From the NCBI RefSeq assembly GCF_002967075.1, contig NZ_PUGE01000007.1, positions 92,696-156,695 of the forward strand: 64,000 bases of DNA, given 5' to 3'. The notes beneath the pieces were generated by a model. The model saw nothing but the letters and a program-made list of their open reading frames with translations, ran no database searches and had not been told where the DNA came from. Source of the stretch: Corynebacterium sp. J010B-136. GTDB lineage: Bacteria > Actinomycetota > Actinomycetes > Mycobacteriales > Mycobacteriaceae. Positions within the stretch are counted from its first letter, which is position 1, and every line of letters starts with the position of its first letter. This document shows, one piece after another, positions 9,237 to 21,009 of the stretch. A program made the position numbers and the translations under genes.

Positions 9237-10016
9237 CTAAACAGCGTTCGCAGCAGATGCCGCCAGCTTTGCGAATTCTTCACCGCTGAGCGAAGCGCCA
9301 CCGACCAAGCCACCGTCTACGTCTGGCTTTGATACAATTTCCGCGATGGTATCGGTCTTGACGGAGCCACCGTACAGAATACGTATGCCGGCAGCGACGT
9401 CGTCGCCAGCAAGTTCCTTGACCAACGCACGAATTGCTGCGCATACCTCTTGGGCATCGTCAGCTGAGGCAACCTTGCCGGTACCAATTGCCCATACTGG
9501 TTCATAAGCAATAACGGTCTTCGCCAAAGCATCAGCATCCAGTCCAGCAAGCGACGCGCGGGTCTGCTCTACGACATAGTCGACGTGGGTGCCGGCTTCG
9601 CGAATCTCCAACGGCTCACCAACACAGACAATCGGAGACATGCCGTTTTCCAACGCTGCGGCGGCCTTCTTAGCCACCAGTTCGTCGGATTCATTGTGGT
9701 ACTCGCGGCGCTCGGAGTGGCCAACAACGACATAGGTGCAACCCAGTGCAGACAACATTGCGCCAGATACTTCACCGGTGTACGCGCCGGACTCGTGCTG
9801 CGAGATATCTTGGGCACCATAGGTGAATTTCAGCTTGTCGCCTTCCACAAGCGTCTGGGCGGTGCGGATATCGGTGAAAGGCACCAGGAAGGAAACATCT
9901 ACCTTTTCGTAGTATTCCTTTGGCAAAGTAAAGGCGAACTTTTGCAGCTCACCGATTGTTTGCTTGTGGTTAAGATTCATCTTCCAGTTGCCAGCAATAA
10001 GTGGGGTACGCGCCAT
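9237..10016 (-). CDS. tpiA: triosephosphate isomerase
   Basis: Interconverts dihydroxyacetone phosphate and glyceraldehyde-3-phosphate. Seen: AGNWKMN with the active-site Asn and Lys, VVGHSERR with the electrophilic His, the catalytic Glu in [11 protein letters not shown], and phosphate-binding GGSVK. The frame opens at GTG 10025, but AAGGA at 10027-10031 is only 1 nt from it and 10 nt from ATG 10016. ATG 10016 (259 aa) is therefore preferred. It lies 42 nt downstream of pgk. Confidence 0.97.
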   Translation of the reverse strand: MARTPLIAGNWKMNLNHKQTIGELQKFAFTLPKEYYEKVDVSFLVPFTDIRTAQTLVEGDKLKFTYGAQDISQHESGAYTGEVSGAMLSALGCTYVVVGHSERREYHNESDELVAKKAAAALENGMSPIVCVGEPLEIREAGTHVDYVVEQTRASLAGLDADALAKTVIAYEPVWAIGTGKVASADDAQEVCAAIRALVKELAGDDVAAGIRILYGGSVKTDTIAEIVSKPDVDGGLVGGASLSGEEFAKLAASAANAV

Positions 10017-10058
10017 TTGGCACACATCCTTTCAAAAAGTAGCGGAAAATACCGCGAT

Positions 10059-11276
10059 TTAGGACTCAAGAACCTCGACGCCTGGCAGGGTCTTGCCCTC
10101 CAGGAATTCCAAGGATGCGCCGCCACCGGTGGAGATGTGGCTAAAGCCAGCTTCATCCAAACCGAGGGTGCGCACTGATGCAGCGGAGTCGCCGCCGCCG
10201 ACGACGGTAAAGGAACCATTGTTGGCGGTTGCATCAATAATGGCCTGCGCAACACCAGCGGTGCCCTGCGCAAACGCTTCCATTTCAAATACACCCATTG
10301 GGCCATTCCAGAACACAGTCTTGGACGAAGCCAGAACCTCAGCGAATGCCTCGACCGACTTTGGTCCGATATCCAACGACATCCAGCCCTCAGGAATGCC
10401 GTCTAGTTCGACGACCTTGTTGTCTGCATCGGCCGCAAACTCGGAAGCCGCAACGAGGTCAACTGGTAGTACAAGCTTATCGCCAAAGCGCTCCAGCAAG
10501 GACTTGCAGTTATCAATCTGGTCTTCCTGCAGCAAAGACTTTTGGACGTTGTAGCCCTGCGCCGCCAACATCGTGTAGCACATGCCACCACCGATGATGA
10601 CCTTGTCAGCCTTATCAGCCAGGGCTTCGATAACGCCCAGCTTGTCAGAAACCTTCGCACCGCCGAGCACAACGACATAAGGATGCTCAGGATTCTGCGC
10701 AACCGTCGACAGCACCTCAAGCTCCGACTGCACCAGCTTGCCTGCATATGCCGGCAACAGCTTGGCAACATCGTAAACCGACGCCTGTGCACGGTGCACG
10801 ACACCAAAGCCATCGGAAACAAATGCACCATCGTCAGCAGCCAGAGCAGCTAATTCTGCAGCAAACTCTGCGCGCTCTGACTCATCCTTGGAAGTCTCAC
10901 GAGGATCGAAGCGCACATTTTCAATGAGCATGACATCGCCTTCGCTTAAGCCATTAGCGCGCTCATGTGCATCTTCGCCTGTGACATCGCTAGCTAGTGC
11001 AACGAACTGCCCCAGTGCCTCGCTGAGAGCCTCTGCGACTGGTGCCAGGGAGTACTTCTCGTTGACTTCTCCCTTTGGACGTCCCAGGTGAGCACTGAGG
11101 ATTACTTTCGCGCCGCCTTCGACCAAAGCTTCAATAGTCGGCAGGGAGGCATTGATGCGGCCCGGGTCGGTGATATTGCCGTCGTCATCGAGGGGAACAT
11201 TAAAGTCAGAGCGAACCAGCACGTGGCGCCCATCGACGCCTTCTGCCAGCAAATCATCCAGGGACTTAAATGCCAT
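10059..11276 (-). CDS. pgk: phosphoglycerate kinase
   Basis: Transfers phosphate from 1,3-bisphosphoglycerate to ADP in glycolysis. Seen: [11 protein letters not shown] near the N-terminus, HLGRPKGE, the hinge and nucleotide region [15 protein letters not shown], and the C-terminal GGGDSAASV. The frame extends upstream to 11312, but AAGGAG with 7-nt spacing precedes ATG 11276, giving 405 aa, the usual length. A partial terminator hairpin lies between gapA and pgk, which suggests that the two are expressed at different levels. Confidence 0.98.
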   Translation of the reverse strand: MAFKSLDDLLAEGVDGRHVLVRSDFNVPLDDDGNITDPGRINASLPTIEALVEGGAKVILSAHLGRPKGEVNEKYSLAPVAEALSEALGQFVALASDVTGEDAHERANGLSEGDVMLIENVRFDPRETSKDESERAEFAAELAALAADDGAFVSDGFGVVHRAQASVYDVAKLLPAYAGKLVQSELEVLSTVAQNPEHPYVVVLGGAKVSDKLGVIEALADKADKVIIGGGMCYTMLAAQGYNVQKSLLQEDQIDNCKSLLERFGDKLVLPVDLVAASEFAADADNKVVELDGIPEGWMSLDIGPKSVEAFAEVLASSKTVFWNGPMGVFEMEAFAQGTAGVAQAIIDATANNGSFTVVGGGDSAASVRTLGLDEAGFSHISTGGGASLEFLEGKTLPGVEVLES

Positions 11277-11345
11277 GTCAACTCCTTGTTTCTGTGCACG
11301 ATTGGCACGCAATAGAAAAATTGTGTGAAAGCTTTACCTAAAACA

Positions 11346-11378
11346 ATACCGACCCAGCCAGCTAAGGCGGGTCGGTAT
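11346..11378 (-). terminator. attenuating hairpin between gapA and pgk
   Basis: The arms ATACCGACCC (11346-11355) and GGGTCGGTAT (11369-11378) are perfectly complementary over 10 bp. On the minus strand the stem is followed by TGTTTTAGG. It lies inside an operon, so it probably lets part of the transcription through to pgk. Confidence 0.6.
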
Positions 11379-11416
11379 AGCTCATTTCAAGCACATGGAA
11401 ATAATACCAGCAGGCT

Positions 11417-12720
<1,304 letters not shown>

Positions 12721-12752
12721 AAAAACGGTGGCGATATCACACGCACACCGTT
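12721..12752 (-). terminator. rho-independent terminator after whiA
   Basis: The arms AACGGTG (12724-12730) and CACCGTT (12746-12752) pair. On the minus strand the stem ends in a run of T (complement of AAAAA at 12721-12725). It lies about 30 nt past the whiA stop and separates whiA from the gapA operon. Confidence 0.65.
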
Positions 12753-12782
12753 GCTATTTCTCAGCTTTATTCGCCGATTTTC

Positions 12783-13769
12783 CTACTCGTCAGCGTCGTA
12801 GGAAAGCTCGTTGATTGCTTCATTAGTATCAGGGATCCCTAGTTCTTGCGCCCGACGGTCCGCCATCGACAGCAAACGGCGGATACGTCCTGCAACAGCA
12901 TCCTTGGTCATCTGCGGTTCAGCGAGTCGGCCTAGCTCTTCGAGCGATGCTTGTCGATGCTGCACTCGCAGCGTTCCAGCATCAGCCAAATGCTCAGGTA
13001 CTTCATCGCCGAGGATTTCCATCGCGCGTTCCACACGCGCCGCAGCAGTCACAGCAGCGCGAGCACTACGACGCAAGTTAGCATCATCGAAGTTCACCAG
13101 TCGGTTTTCGGAAGCGCGTGCTTCCCGACGGCGGCGTTTGTCTTCCCACTGCAGGCGGGTAACTTGCGCACCCATGCGTGTCAGCAGTGCACCAATGGCA
13201 TCCCCATCGCGAATGACCACGCGATCTGCACCACGAGTTTCTTTCGTCTTAGCGGAAATGCCGAGGCGACGCGCGCAACCAACAAGCGCCAGTGCAGCTT
13301 CCTGGCATGGACACACAACTTCCAGGGAAGAAGAACGTCCCGGTTCCGTCAGCGACCCTGCCGCCAAAAAGGCACCGCGCCACGCTGCTTCATTATCTGC
13401 AATCGAACCGGAGACCACCTGCGGTGGCAGGCCCACCACTGGATGGCCAGAACGTGTCACCAGACCCAATCGGCGGGTTAATTCCTTAGCACCTGCACCA
13501 ATGCGCAACTGAATGCGCGATTTCTTTGTTGATCCTTGCGGTCCAACAATATGGCTTGAGACCTTAATATCGTAGAGATCTTGGATAGCGTTGATGAGCC
13601 GATCGGCAATCGCCTGGTCTTCTAATTCAATCTCATAAGCAAGCTGGCCATTGGAGGTGTGGAGCTGACCTGCAAAGCGAAGAATCGCTGCAACCTCGGC
13701 AGCACGGGCGCTGGGACGGGTAGTCGTCGTCGCCGTAAGTTCCTTCTTGACGTCATCGGTCAATGCCAC
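12783..13769 (-). CDS. whiA: DNA-binding protein WhiA
   Basis: Conserved Gram-positive regulator with an N-terminal LAGLIDADG-like fold without nuclease activity and a C-terminal helix-turn-helix. At 328 aa it is the usual length. Recognisable are the start [12 protein letters not shown], the middle segment [19 protein letters not shown] and the C-terminal HTH near [19 protein letters not shown]. It starts at GTG with GGGAGA upstream. The trio rapZ-yvcK-whiA is conserved across Gram-positive bacteria and is intact here. In non-sporulating corynebacteria WhiA is linked to growth and division control, which is family knowledge. Confidence 0.96.
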   Translation of the reverse strand: MALTDDVKKELTATTTTRPSARAAEVAAILRFAGQLHTSNGQLAYEIELEDQAIADRLINAIQDLYDIKVSSHIVGPQGSTKKSRIQLRIGAGAKELTRRLGLVTRSGHPVVGLPPQVVSGSIADNEAAWRGAFLAAGSLTEPGRSSSLEVVCPCQEAALALVGCARRLGISAKTKETRGADRVVIRDGDAIGALLTRMGAQVTRLQWEDKRRRREARASENRLVNFDDANLRRSARAAVTAAARVERAMEILGDEVPEHLADAGTLRVQHRQASLEELGRLAEPQMTKDAVAGRIRRLLSMADRRAQELGIPDTNEAINELSYDADE

Positions 13770-13831
13770 TGTAGAAATCTCCCTGCCTTTTGAAAATACT
13801 CATCCGAGTCAGATTATTAACGATAGCGCAC

Positions 13832-13855
13832 CTGCCTGAGCCCATGCTCAGGCAG
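13832..13855 (-). other. intercistronic hairpin between yvcK and whiA
   Basis: A perfect 10-bp stem, CTGCCTGAGC (13832-13841) with GCTCAGGCAG (13846-13855), and a 4-nt loop. No T-tract follows on the minus strand. Being 10 nt past the yvcK stop, it may protect or tune the yvcK-whiA mRNA. Confidence 0.5.
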
Positions 13856-13865
13856 CTAACCGCAG

Positions 13866-14852
13866 TTAGCGTGCTGTGACCCACTCATCGTGCAAAGATC
13901 GAATGACGCGCGCTAGTTTTGCCGGATCGTGGCGGTTGAGCTCTAATCCATCATTAGTAACCATACAGACATCATCAAAAACAACTTCCGCACCCAACTG
14001 CGCAGCCGCACGCTGGATATGGTTACGCTCACTGCCGCTTAGCTGCATATGACTATTGACCACGACGCGGTCAACGCGCAGCTTCGGTGCGTGTTGGGCG
14101 AGCACGTGCAGGTGGCGCTCTACAGAGAAACCACTGGTCTCCCCTGGCTCTGCAGATAAGTTAAGAACCAGTACACGCAGTGCATTAGAACGTGAAATGG
14201 CATCAACAATCTGTGGAACCAACACGTGTGGCAACACGGAAGAAAACCAGGATCCTGGCCCTAAGGTGATGATGTCCGCCTCGTTAAGAGCTTGCAGCGC
14301 CCGAGGGTTAGCTTGCGGGGCATCCGGCAAAAGATGCACGCGGCGTACTTGTCCAGGAGTTGTTGCAACTGCAACCTGTCCGCGTACTGGGCGCATGACA
14401 CGGGGGTCATCGTCAAGCCCTGCGACTTCGGCTTCAATATTGAGCGGCTGATTAACCATCGGTAGCACGCGACCTCGGGAGCCCGTCAAGGCAGTCACCT
14501 GGTCCAGCGCTGCCTGCATATCACCTAGGACTTCAGCCAAACCCGCAATCAGCAAATTGCCCACCGCGTGGCCGGCAAGCGCACCAGTGCCACCAAAGCG
14601 GTGCTGCAATGTCATTGCCCACAGTTGGCCATTGTCATCTTCGGGGCTAAGAGCTGATAACGCCATGCGAAGGTCACCCGGCGGAATGATATCGAGCTCG
14701 CGGCGCAAGCGTCCCGAGGAACCCCCATCGTCTGCGACGGTGACGATGGCAGAAATATTGGTGGGATCGCATTGCCGAGCGGCAAGTAAGGTCTGGAACA
14801 GACCATGCCCGCCGCCGAGACACGCGATATTAACGGAAGAAGTACTCAACAC
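13866..14852 (-). CDS. yvcK: gluconeogenesis factor YvcK family protein (CofD-like fold)
   Basis: Member of the YvcK/CuvA family. These proteins bind UDP-sugars and influence carbon use, cell shape and peptidoglycan synthesis; they are related in fold to CofD. Seen: the N-terminal nucleotide motif ACLGGGHGLFQTL, VTVADDGGSSGRLRRE, and GDLRMALSAL. The length of 328 aa is typical. AAGGAG at 14854-14859 is very close to GTG 14852. TTG 14849, one codon later, is slightly better spaced, so the first residue is uncertain. It lies between rapZ and whiA. Confidence 0.93.
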   Translation of the reverse strand: MLSTSSVNIACLGGGHGLFQTLLAARQCDPTNISAIVTVADDGGSSGRLRRELDIIPPGDLRMALSALSPEDDNGQLWAMTLQHRFGGTGALAGHAVGNLLIAGLAEVLGDMQAALDQVTALTGSRGRVLPMVNQPLNIEAEVAGLDDDPRVMRPVRGQVAVATTPGQVRRVHLLPDAPQANPRALQALNEADIITLGPGSWFSSVLPHVLVPQIVDAISRSNALRVLVLNLSAEPGETSGFSVERHLHVLAQHAPKLRVDRVVVNSHMQLSGSERNHIQRAAAQLGAEVVFDDVCMVTNDGLELNRHDPAKLARVIRSLHDEWVTAR

Positions 14853-14877
14853 ACTCCTTAGGGGATTTAAAGAGCTC

Positions 14878-14905
14878 TGCTTGCCTGAAACTTTCAGGAC
14901 AAGCA
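14878..14905 (-). other. intercistronic hairpin between rapZ and yvcK
   Basis: TGCTTG plus CCTGAAA pairs with TTCAGG plus CAAGCA across a near-symmetric stem of about 12 bp with one bulged base. No T-run follows immediately on the minus strand, so it is an mRNA-structure candidate rather than a clear terminator. Confidence 0.45.
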
Positions 14906-14941
14906 GGCAAAAAAGAAAGATGTAAAAGAGCTTAGTGCACG

Positions 14942-15814
14942 TTAACCAGTATTGATGTCTCGGTGCAAAACGTTGACATCTAAGTCGGTGCGATGACGCA
15001 AGCGACGCACGATCTCTTCAGATACCGCGACTGAGCGGTGGTGCCCACCGGTACATCCCACGCCGACGGTAATAAAATTCTTGCCCTCGTGGCGATATCC
15101 ATCCAGCATGGATTCCAACATCACGAGGAAGTTCTCAATGAAAGGCTCAGCGGCATCTTGGCTTAACACGTAGTCAGAAACCGGTTCATCGGTTCCACGG
15201 AAGCCGCGCAATTCTGGAATCCAGTAGGGATTCGGCAAAAAGCGCACATCTACTATGAGGTCGGCATCGCGCGGTGAACCATTCTTGAACCCGAATGATT
15301 GCACGGTCACATGTTGTTGGTTGCCACTCATGGAGCCAAAGGAAGCTTCAATCGCGCGGCGCAGATCATGGACGGATAAAGAGGTCGTGTCAATGATGAC
15401 ATCTGCGGCATCGCGCACGTCTTCCATTGCCTCGCGTTCCCTGCTAATACCCATCTTTAGGGTGTCCCCTTTTTGCAAAGGGTGGGTGCGGCGCACGGAG
15501 TCAAAGCGGCGAATTAGAACATCATCGCGTGCATCTAAAAACAAGATAGTCGGCTTGACTTCAATATCTTCTAGGTCCGCAAGTATTTCTCCGAAAGAGC
15601 CGGGAAATACCCGCGAACGCGTATCAGTGACCACGGCCAAGGGCTTGACGGGTGGGTCATTATCCCGCCCTGCTTTGAACACCTCTGGGATTAGATGCGG
15701 CGGCAAATTGTGCGAGACATAGTAACCTTTGTCTTCTAAAACCTTTGATGCCGAGCTCAGACCGGCACCTGACATTCCAGTCAGCAAAATCGGTGGCATC
15801 TCATTGGTTGTCAT
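14942..15814 (-). CDS. rapZ: RNase adapter protein RapZ / nucleotide-binding YvcJ family
   Basis: P-loop family protein next to yvcK and whiA, as in most Gram-positive bacteria. In E. coli RapZ controls glucosamine-6-phosphate synthase through small RNAs; the actinobacterial role is not settled. Seen: a Walker-A-like GMSGAGLSS near residue 13, [23 protein letters not shown], and the C-terminal [12 protein letters not shown] that is the signature of the C-terminal domain. The P-loop has Leu at the position normally held by Lys (GxxGxGKS), so nucleotide binding may be altered. At 290 aa the length is normal. Confidence 0.93.
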   Translation of the reverse strand: MTTNEMPPILLTGMSGAGLSSASKVLEDKGYYVSHNLPPHLIPEVFKAGRDNDPPVKPLAVVTDTRSRVFPGSFGEILADLEDIEVKPTILFLDARDDVLIRRFDSVRRTHPLQKGDTLKMGISREREAMEDVRDAADVIIDTTSLSVHDLRRAIEASFGSMSGNQQHVTVQSFGFKNGSPRDADLIVDVRFLPNPYWIPELRGFRGTDEPVSDYVLSQDAAEPFIENFLVMLESMLDGYRHEGKNFITVGVGCTGGHHRSVAVSEEIVRRLRHRTDLDVNVLHRDINTG

Positions 15815-15915
15815 GCCCGCCAGTCTAACGTGAAATAGTTATCTCGGGAGAATAATAAAGCATTGTTGGGATTGTGATCTCAATTTTTCTTCCAGGTGCA
15901 ACACCGCTACCGGTT

Positions 15916-17976
15916 TTAAGCATGCAGATGCTCAAAAATGGTTTCCGCCATCTTGGGGCCGATGCCCTTGACTTCGGCAATCTCTTCTTGGCTAGCTTCT
16001 TTGAGCTTCTTGACAGAGCCAAAGTGCTTGACCAAGTCTGTGCGCCTGGTTGGTCCCAGCCCAGGGATGGAGTCCAGCACAGAAGAACGCATGCGCTTGG
16101 AGCGTTGTTGGCGGTGATAGCTAATGGCAAAGCGGTGCGCCTCATCACGGATCTGCTGCAGCAAATACAAAGCCTGAGAATTGCGCGGCAAGATGACTGG
16201 CTCATCGTCACCCGGGACCCAAATTTCTTCCAATCGCTTGGCTAATCCCACCAAGGTCACGTCGACGATGCCTAGTTCATCAAAGACCTTTTGAGCAGCA
16301 GCTACCTGCGGGGCACCACCGTCAACGATAAAGAGTTGAGGTGGGTAGGCAAACTTTCGCGCCACATCCGTGGTTTCCTCGATGACATTTTCATCAGCAA
16401 AGTTCGATGCCTCGGCTTCTTCATCGGGAAGAGCCAATTTGTCTTCGTGGTGACGCTTAAAGCGGCGACGGGTGACTTCAGCGATAGAGCCAACGTCGTC
16501 AGAGCGACCATCGCCCGCGGCCTCTTTGATTCGGTAACGCCGGTAATCGGACTTGCGCGGCACGCCGTCTTCAAAAACAACTAGCGATGCCACAACGTCG
16601 GTGCCCTGGATATGGGAGATATCCGTACATTCAATACGCAGCGGCGCGGTTTCCATGCCCAGCGCATCTTGGATATCTTGCAGTGCCGCCGAACGCGCGG
16701 TCAGATCGCCGACGCGCTTGAGCTTATGCTGGCGCAGCGCATCCTTCGCATTCTTTTCCACTGTTTCCATCAGCGCACGCTTATCACCGCGCTGCGGGAC
16801 ACGCAGATCCACTTGTGCACCACGCAGGTCTTCCAAAAGCTTGACTACCTCATCAGATTCTTCGGGCATGGTGTGCACGAGAATTTCACGCGGGATAACT
16901 TTGCCTTGCCGGGGCGTAGCGCGGGATTCTTGGTCTACTCCCCTACGCTGTAATGCAGCGTCTTCTTCGGCCTCAATCTTTTCGCGTTCAACAGCATCAC
17001 CGTAGAACTGAATGAGGAAGTTTTGCATCAGCACAGCAAGAGCTGGATCGTCTTCGCCTTCGTCGACTTTCTCCAGTGGGGCTTGGTCGCCCATGCGCTC
17101 TACAACCCAGCCGCGTTGGCCGCGGATACGTCCATCGCGCACGTGGAAAATCTGCACTGCGGCTTCCAGCTCATCGGTGTGAAAAGCGATGAGGTCCGCA
17201 TCCGTCGAATCAGTGAAGACAACGGCTTGTTGCTCCATGATTTTATTAATGGCCTCAAGGTCATCGCGCAGGCGTGCCGCGCGTTCAAACTCTAATGCTT
17301 CCGATGCTTCCTGCATCTGTGCCGTGAGCTGGCGTACCACCGGGCCGGTGTTGCCGTTCATAAACGAGACCAGCTGATTAACAGTTTCGCGGTGCTCGTC
17401 CTCGCTCACTCGCCCAATGCACGGCGCATTGCACTTGCCGATATAGCCCAATAGACACGGACGGCCAAGGCTTTCATGCCGGTTATAAACGCCTTTGGAG
17501 CACGTGCGCATGGGAAAGACTCGCGTGAGTAGATCCAAGGCTTCACGCACAGCCCACGCGTGAGAATAAGGGCCGAAGTAGCGCACGCCTTTACGGCGCG
17601 GACCGCGGTAGAAAAATGCTCGCGGAATGCGCTCGCCAACGGATACCGCCAGCATCGGATAAGTTTTATCGTCACGGTATTTGACGTTGAAGCGCGGATC
17701 GAATTTCTTAATCCACGTGTATTCCAGCGCAAGAGCTTCTACTTCGCTGGCAACAACCGTCCACTCGACGCTCGCCGCGGTTTGCACCATTTGGCGGGTG
17801 CGCGGGTGCAGCTGCGTGATGTCTTGGAAATAGTTCGAAAGCCGCGAGCGAAGGTTTTTCGCCTTCCCGACATATACAACGCGCTTATTTTCATCGCGGA
17901 ATTTATATACGCCTGGATCTGTCGGGATGGTTCCAGGAGCGGGCCGATAAGTGCTTGGATCTGCCACGGTGGCCAA
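15916..17976 (-). CDS. uvrC: excinuclease ABC subunit C
   Basis: Dual-incision nuclease of nucleotide excision repair; acts with UvrB at DNA lesions. Domain order visible: N-terminal GIY-YIG nuclease ([20 protein letters not shown], residues about 20-105), a UVR motif around 205-240, the C-terminal RNase-H-like nuclease beginning near [20 protein letters not shown], and tandem helix-hairpin-helix ([13 protein letters not shown] and [13 protein letters not shown]) at the end. The 686-aa length fits the actinobacterial protein. It lies 101 nt upstream of rapZ. Confidence 0.97.
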   Translation of the reverse strand: MATVADPSTYRPAPGTIPTDPGVYKFRDENKRVVYVGKAKNLRSRLSNYFQDITQLHPRTRQMVQTAASVEWTVVASEVEALALEYTWIKKFDPRFNVKYRDDKTYPMLAVSVGERIPRAFFYRGPRRKGVRYFGPYSHAWAVREALDLLTRVFPMRTCSKGVYNRHESLGRPCLLGYIGKCNAPCIGRVSEDEHRETVNQLVSFMNGNTGPVVRQLTAQMQEASEALEFERAARLRDDLEAINKIMEQQAVVFTDSTDADLIAFHTDELEAAVQIFHVRDGRIRGQRGWVVERMGDQAPLEKVDEGEDDPALAVLMQNFLIQFYGDAVEREKIEAEEDAALQRRGVDQESRATPRQGKVIPREILVHTMPEESDEVVKLLEDLRGAQVDLRVPQRGDKRALMETVEKNAKDALRQHKLKRVGDLTARSAALQDIQDALGMETAPLRIECTDISHIQGTDVVASLVVFEDGVPRKSDYRRYRIKEAAGDGRSDDVGSIAEVTRRRFKRHHEDKLALPDEEAEASNFADENVIEETTDVARKFAYPPQLFIVDGGAPQVAAAQKVFDELGIVDVTLVGLAKRLEEIWVPGDDEPVILPRNSQALYLLQQIRDEAHRFAISYHRQQRSKRMRSSVLDSIPGLGPTRRTDLVKHFGSVKKLKEASQEEIAEVKGIGPKMAETIFEHLHA

Positions 17977-17996
17977 CTTCCCTTCTTGTGTGCTGG

Positions 17997-18563
17997 TTAA
18001 TCCAGCGGCATGTACTTCGCTTCTAGTTCGCGGAAGTTCCGGGTAGCAGCAATCGCTGCTTCTTTATCGCCGGATTGGATTGCCCAGACTGGCACGTATT
18101 CGAAATTCGGCAATTCGATGCGCGCCATGCGTGAGCCTTCGGGGAAAGACATGCCGTAGATGACTTCCCACGGGTAAAAGCGCGTGCCGATGATGTTGCG
18201 GATCTCTACCCCATCAGAGTTAGCGCGCAGGCGTGGACGGTTGAAAGCCAGCCACGCGATGATCGATATGACAATACCGATGCCAGGGAAAGCTAGCTTA
18301 TCGATGAAAGTGATATACGCACCGGTGAATTCGATATCCAGCATGATGCCCATAAAAAGGTGCACGGGAATCACAATCGCGATGCACACCCACGCCACTT
18401 TGCGCAGAAATGGCGAGGAAATAGTCAACTCCCACGGCTTCGTGGAGGTCATAGCGAAGGGATCGGCGGTGGTATACGCCAAGATCTCTTCATCAGTTAG
18501 CTTCTTCTTCGGTTGGTAGTCGCCGGGGGCACCAGCCGTTGAGTCAGTCATGGAATTAGTCAT
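17997..18563 (-). CDS. PH domain-containing two-helix membrane protein
   Basis: A 188-aa protein with a polar N-terminus, two transmembrane helices (about residues 52-74, with [19 protein letters not shown], and 85-107, with [16 protein letters not shown]), then a bacterial PH-like domain ([20 protein letters not shown]). It matches the conserved actinobacterial protein found between ribH and uvrC (Rv1417 type). Function is unknown. ATG 18563 lies only 3 nt after the ribH stop, inside its own AGGAG context; an alternative ATG at 18551 is possible. Co-expression with riboflavin genes is positional only. Confidence 0.85.
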   Translation of the reverse strand: MTNSMTDSTAGAPGDYQPKKKLTDEEILAYTTADPFAMTSTKPWELTISSPFLRKVAWVCIAIVIPVHLFMGIMLDIEFTGAYITFIDKLAFPGIGIVISIIAWLAFNRPRLRANSDGVEIRNIIGTRFYPWEVIYGMSFPEGSRMARIELPNFEYVPVWAIQSGDKEAAIAATRNFRELEAKYMPLD

Positions 18564-18566
18564 CTC

Positions 18567-19058
18567 CTACAGTCCGCGCTTGGATGCGCGTTCTTTGATA
18601 TTACGCAATTGCAGCACAGTATCTAAAGCCGCTTGCATGGCTTCTACGCCCTTATCTTCGGCAGCACCTGGTGCACCTGAACGATCCACCGCTTGGTCGT
18701 GGGTGTTGACCGTCAACACGCCATTAGCAATCGGCTTGGAAGTATCCAGCGCAATTCGGGTTAGTCCCTGAGTAACGGAGTCACAGACATAATCAAAGTG
18801 CGGAGTGCCACCACGGATAACACAACCCAGTGCTACAACTGCGTCGTAGTGGCGTGCTGCTTCTTGTACCGCGACGGGAATCTCCAGTGCGCCGACGACG
18901 CGGAAACCATCTGCTTCGGCGCCAAGTTGCTGTGCATGAGCAAGTGCTCGCTCATGGAGGCGGTCACAAATATCTGCGTTCCAGGTTGCGCTGATAACCG
19001 CGACGGAAATGCCGGTGGCATCAATCGTGGCGACTTCTGGTAGTCCTTCTTTGCTCAT
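18567..19058 (-). CDS. ribH: 6,7-dimethyl-8-ribityllumazine synthase
   Basis: Condenses the ribitylamino-uracil with dihydroxybutanone phosphate to form lumazine, the penultimate step of riboflavin synthesis. Seen: [47 protein letters not shown] and [14 protein letters not shown]. The frame extends upstream to 19118, but that part overlaps the end of ribBA. ATG 19058 (163 aa) begins MSKEGLPEV and is the normal length. It follows ribBA in the order ribD-ribE-ribBA-ribH. Confidence 0.96.
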
Positions 19059-19090
19059 GTTCTTGCTTTCTTCGACGTTTTTCAGGGTTC

Positions 19091-20362
19091 TTACTTCGGT
19101 GCGTGCGCAGCGTCCCACCGCGCAACCTGCGGCAAATCGTGGTTCATGCGGTCACGCTTGGTGCGCAGGTAATCAATATTGTCTGCGTTTGGCTCTACTT
19201 CTACCGGAGTATGCGCGGACGCTTCTACCCCGAAACCGCGCAAGCCTTCGCCCTTGTGCGGATTATTGGTCAACAGGTTTGCTGACTTGATGCCCAGATC
19301 GCGCAGGATTTGCCCGGCGACTGAGTATTCACGGGCATCTTCCGGCAAGCCTTGCTCTAGGTTGGCATCGACAGTATCGAGGCCTGAATCTTGCAGGCTG
19401 TAGGCCTTAAGCTTTGCCAAAAGTCCAATGCCGCGGCCTTCGTGACCGCGCAAGTAAATGATGATTCCCTGGCCAGCCTCTTGGATAATCTCCATAGACT
19501 GGTGCAGCTGCTGGCCACAGTCGCAACGACGGGAATGGAAGACATCGCCGGTGAGGCACTCTGAGTGCACGCGGACAAAAACATCTTCGGCACCGTTGAG
19601 TTCTTCCACGCCACCTGCAATCAGTGCCACGTGCTCTTGGCCGTCGATCTCGTGCTTGTAGCCCAGTGCGGTAAAAGAACCGAAGTCCGTTGGCAACTGG
19701 GTTTCGACCGTGCGAAGTACCTGAGTCTCATTGTGACGGCGCCATTGGATGAGCTGCTCGATGGAGATCATCTTCAAGTCATGCTCATCAGAAAAGCGAC
19801 GCAGCTCTTCGGAACGAGCCATCGTGGTCGGGTCTTCTTCAGAGACGATTTCACACAAAACACCCGCTGGACGCAGGCCCGCCAAGCGAGCCAAGTCGAT
19901 GGCGGCTTCCGTGTGCCCATCACGCTCAAGCACACCATTAGGACGCGCAGCCAGCGGAACCACATGCCCTGGACGGGTAAAGTCATCCACCACGCTCATA
20001 GGGTCTGCGAGACGCAGCATAGTTTCTGCGCGGCTAGTGGCGGAAATACCGGTGGTGCCTGTATTTGCATCAACCGTGACGGTATACGCAGTACCGCGCA
20101 CGTCTTCATTTCTGCCCATCATCGGTGGCAGGTTCAAGCGCTTGCAGTCTTCAGGCAGCAAAGGCACGCAAATATAACCCGAGGAATAGCGCACCATAAA
20201 AGCTACGAGCTCAGGTGTTGCAAGCTCCGCGGCGAAAATCAGGTCACCCTCATTCTCACGATCCTCGTTGTCAACTACAACTACTGCCTTGCCGGCAGCG
20301 ATATCCGCAATCGCCTCCTCGATGGAGTCCAGACGAACTGCGCTATTTAAAGGTGCGTTCAT
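19091..20362 (-). CDS. ribBA: bifunctional 3,4-dihydroxy-2-butanone-4-phosphate synthase / GTP cyclohydrolase II
   Basis: Provides both precursors of riboflavin. The N-terminal RibB half (about 1-205) has the acidic metal site [16 protein letters not shown] and [11 protein letters not shown]. The C-terminal RibA half has the zinc-binding Cys cluster [14 protein letters not shown] and [12 protein letters not shown]. At 423 aa it is the usual fused length. Start ATG 20362; no strong Shine-Dalgarno is visible. It lies 27 nt downstream of ribE in the operon. Confidence 0.97.
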
Positions 20363-20389
20363 AGCTATCTAGCTTAGTCTCTACCCTTG

Positions 20390-20989
20390 TTAAACCTCGC
20401 CTTGGGGGCGAACCATCTTCTCGACATACTTCGCTAACACGTCAACCTCGAGATTAACCAGATCACCGTCGGCTAAATCACCCAAGATGGTGTCGCGCAA
20501 AGTCACTGGAATCAAAGAGACCTCAAACCAGGTTTCCCCAATTGCGGATACCGTCAAAGACGTACCGCTAATTGCGATCGAGCCCTTTTCAACAACATAA
20601 CGAGCCAGATCCGCTGGCAATTCGAAACGCAAAATATCCCAGTGCTCCGACGGAGTGCGGGAGATTAGTTTGGCGGTGCCATCGACATGGCCTTGCACGA
20701 TATGCCCGCCCAATCGGGTGGTAGGCAGCAAGGCACGTTCGAGGTTTACCGTGCTCTGTGGCGCAAGTTTACCCAACGCTGAGCGGTTAAGAGATTCCTG
20801 CATAATGTCGGCGATAAACGTCGCGTCTCCCAGCTCTGCGACGGTCAAGCACACGCCGTTGACAGATATGGAGTCTCCTAGTTGAGCATCAGCGGTTACC
20901 ACCGGTGCCTCAATTTGCATGCGGATAGAATCCCCAAGCTCCTCCAGCGCGATAACCTTGCCTTTTTCTTCAACCAGCCCAGTAAACAA
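20390..20989 (-). CDS. ribE: riboflavin synthase alpha subunit
   Basis: Dismutates two lumazine molecules to riboflavin. It begins with the diagnostic MFTGLVEEKGKV and has two lumazine-binding repeats (SISVNGVCLTV in the first, GSIAISGTSLTVS in the second), 199 aa in total. It starts at ATG 20989, 20 nt after ribD. Many databases call this gene ribC in actinobacteria. Confidence 0.96.
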   Translation of the reverse strand: MFTGLVEEKGKVIALEELGDSIRMQIEAPVVTADAQLGDSISVNGVCLTVAELGDATFIADIMQESLNRSALGKLAPQSTVNLERALLPTTRLGGHIVQGHVDGTAKLISRTPSEHWDILRFELPADLARYVVEKGSIAISGTSLTVSAIGETWFEVSLIPVTLRDTILGDLADGDLVNLEVDVLAKYVEKMVRPQGEV

Positions 20990-21009
20990 CCAATTCTCCT
21001 TTAGTGAAA

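Noticed and set aside
19565..20350. 261-codon plus-strand frame opposite ribBA
   Set aside because: Antisense frame with no protein features; ribBA is well supported.
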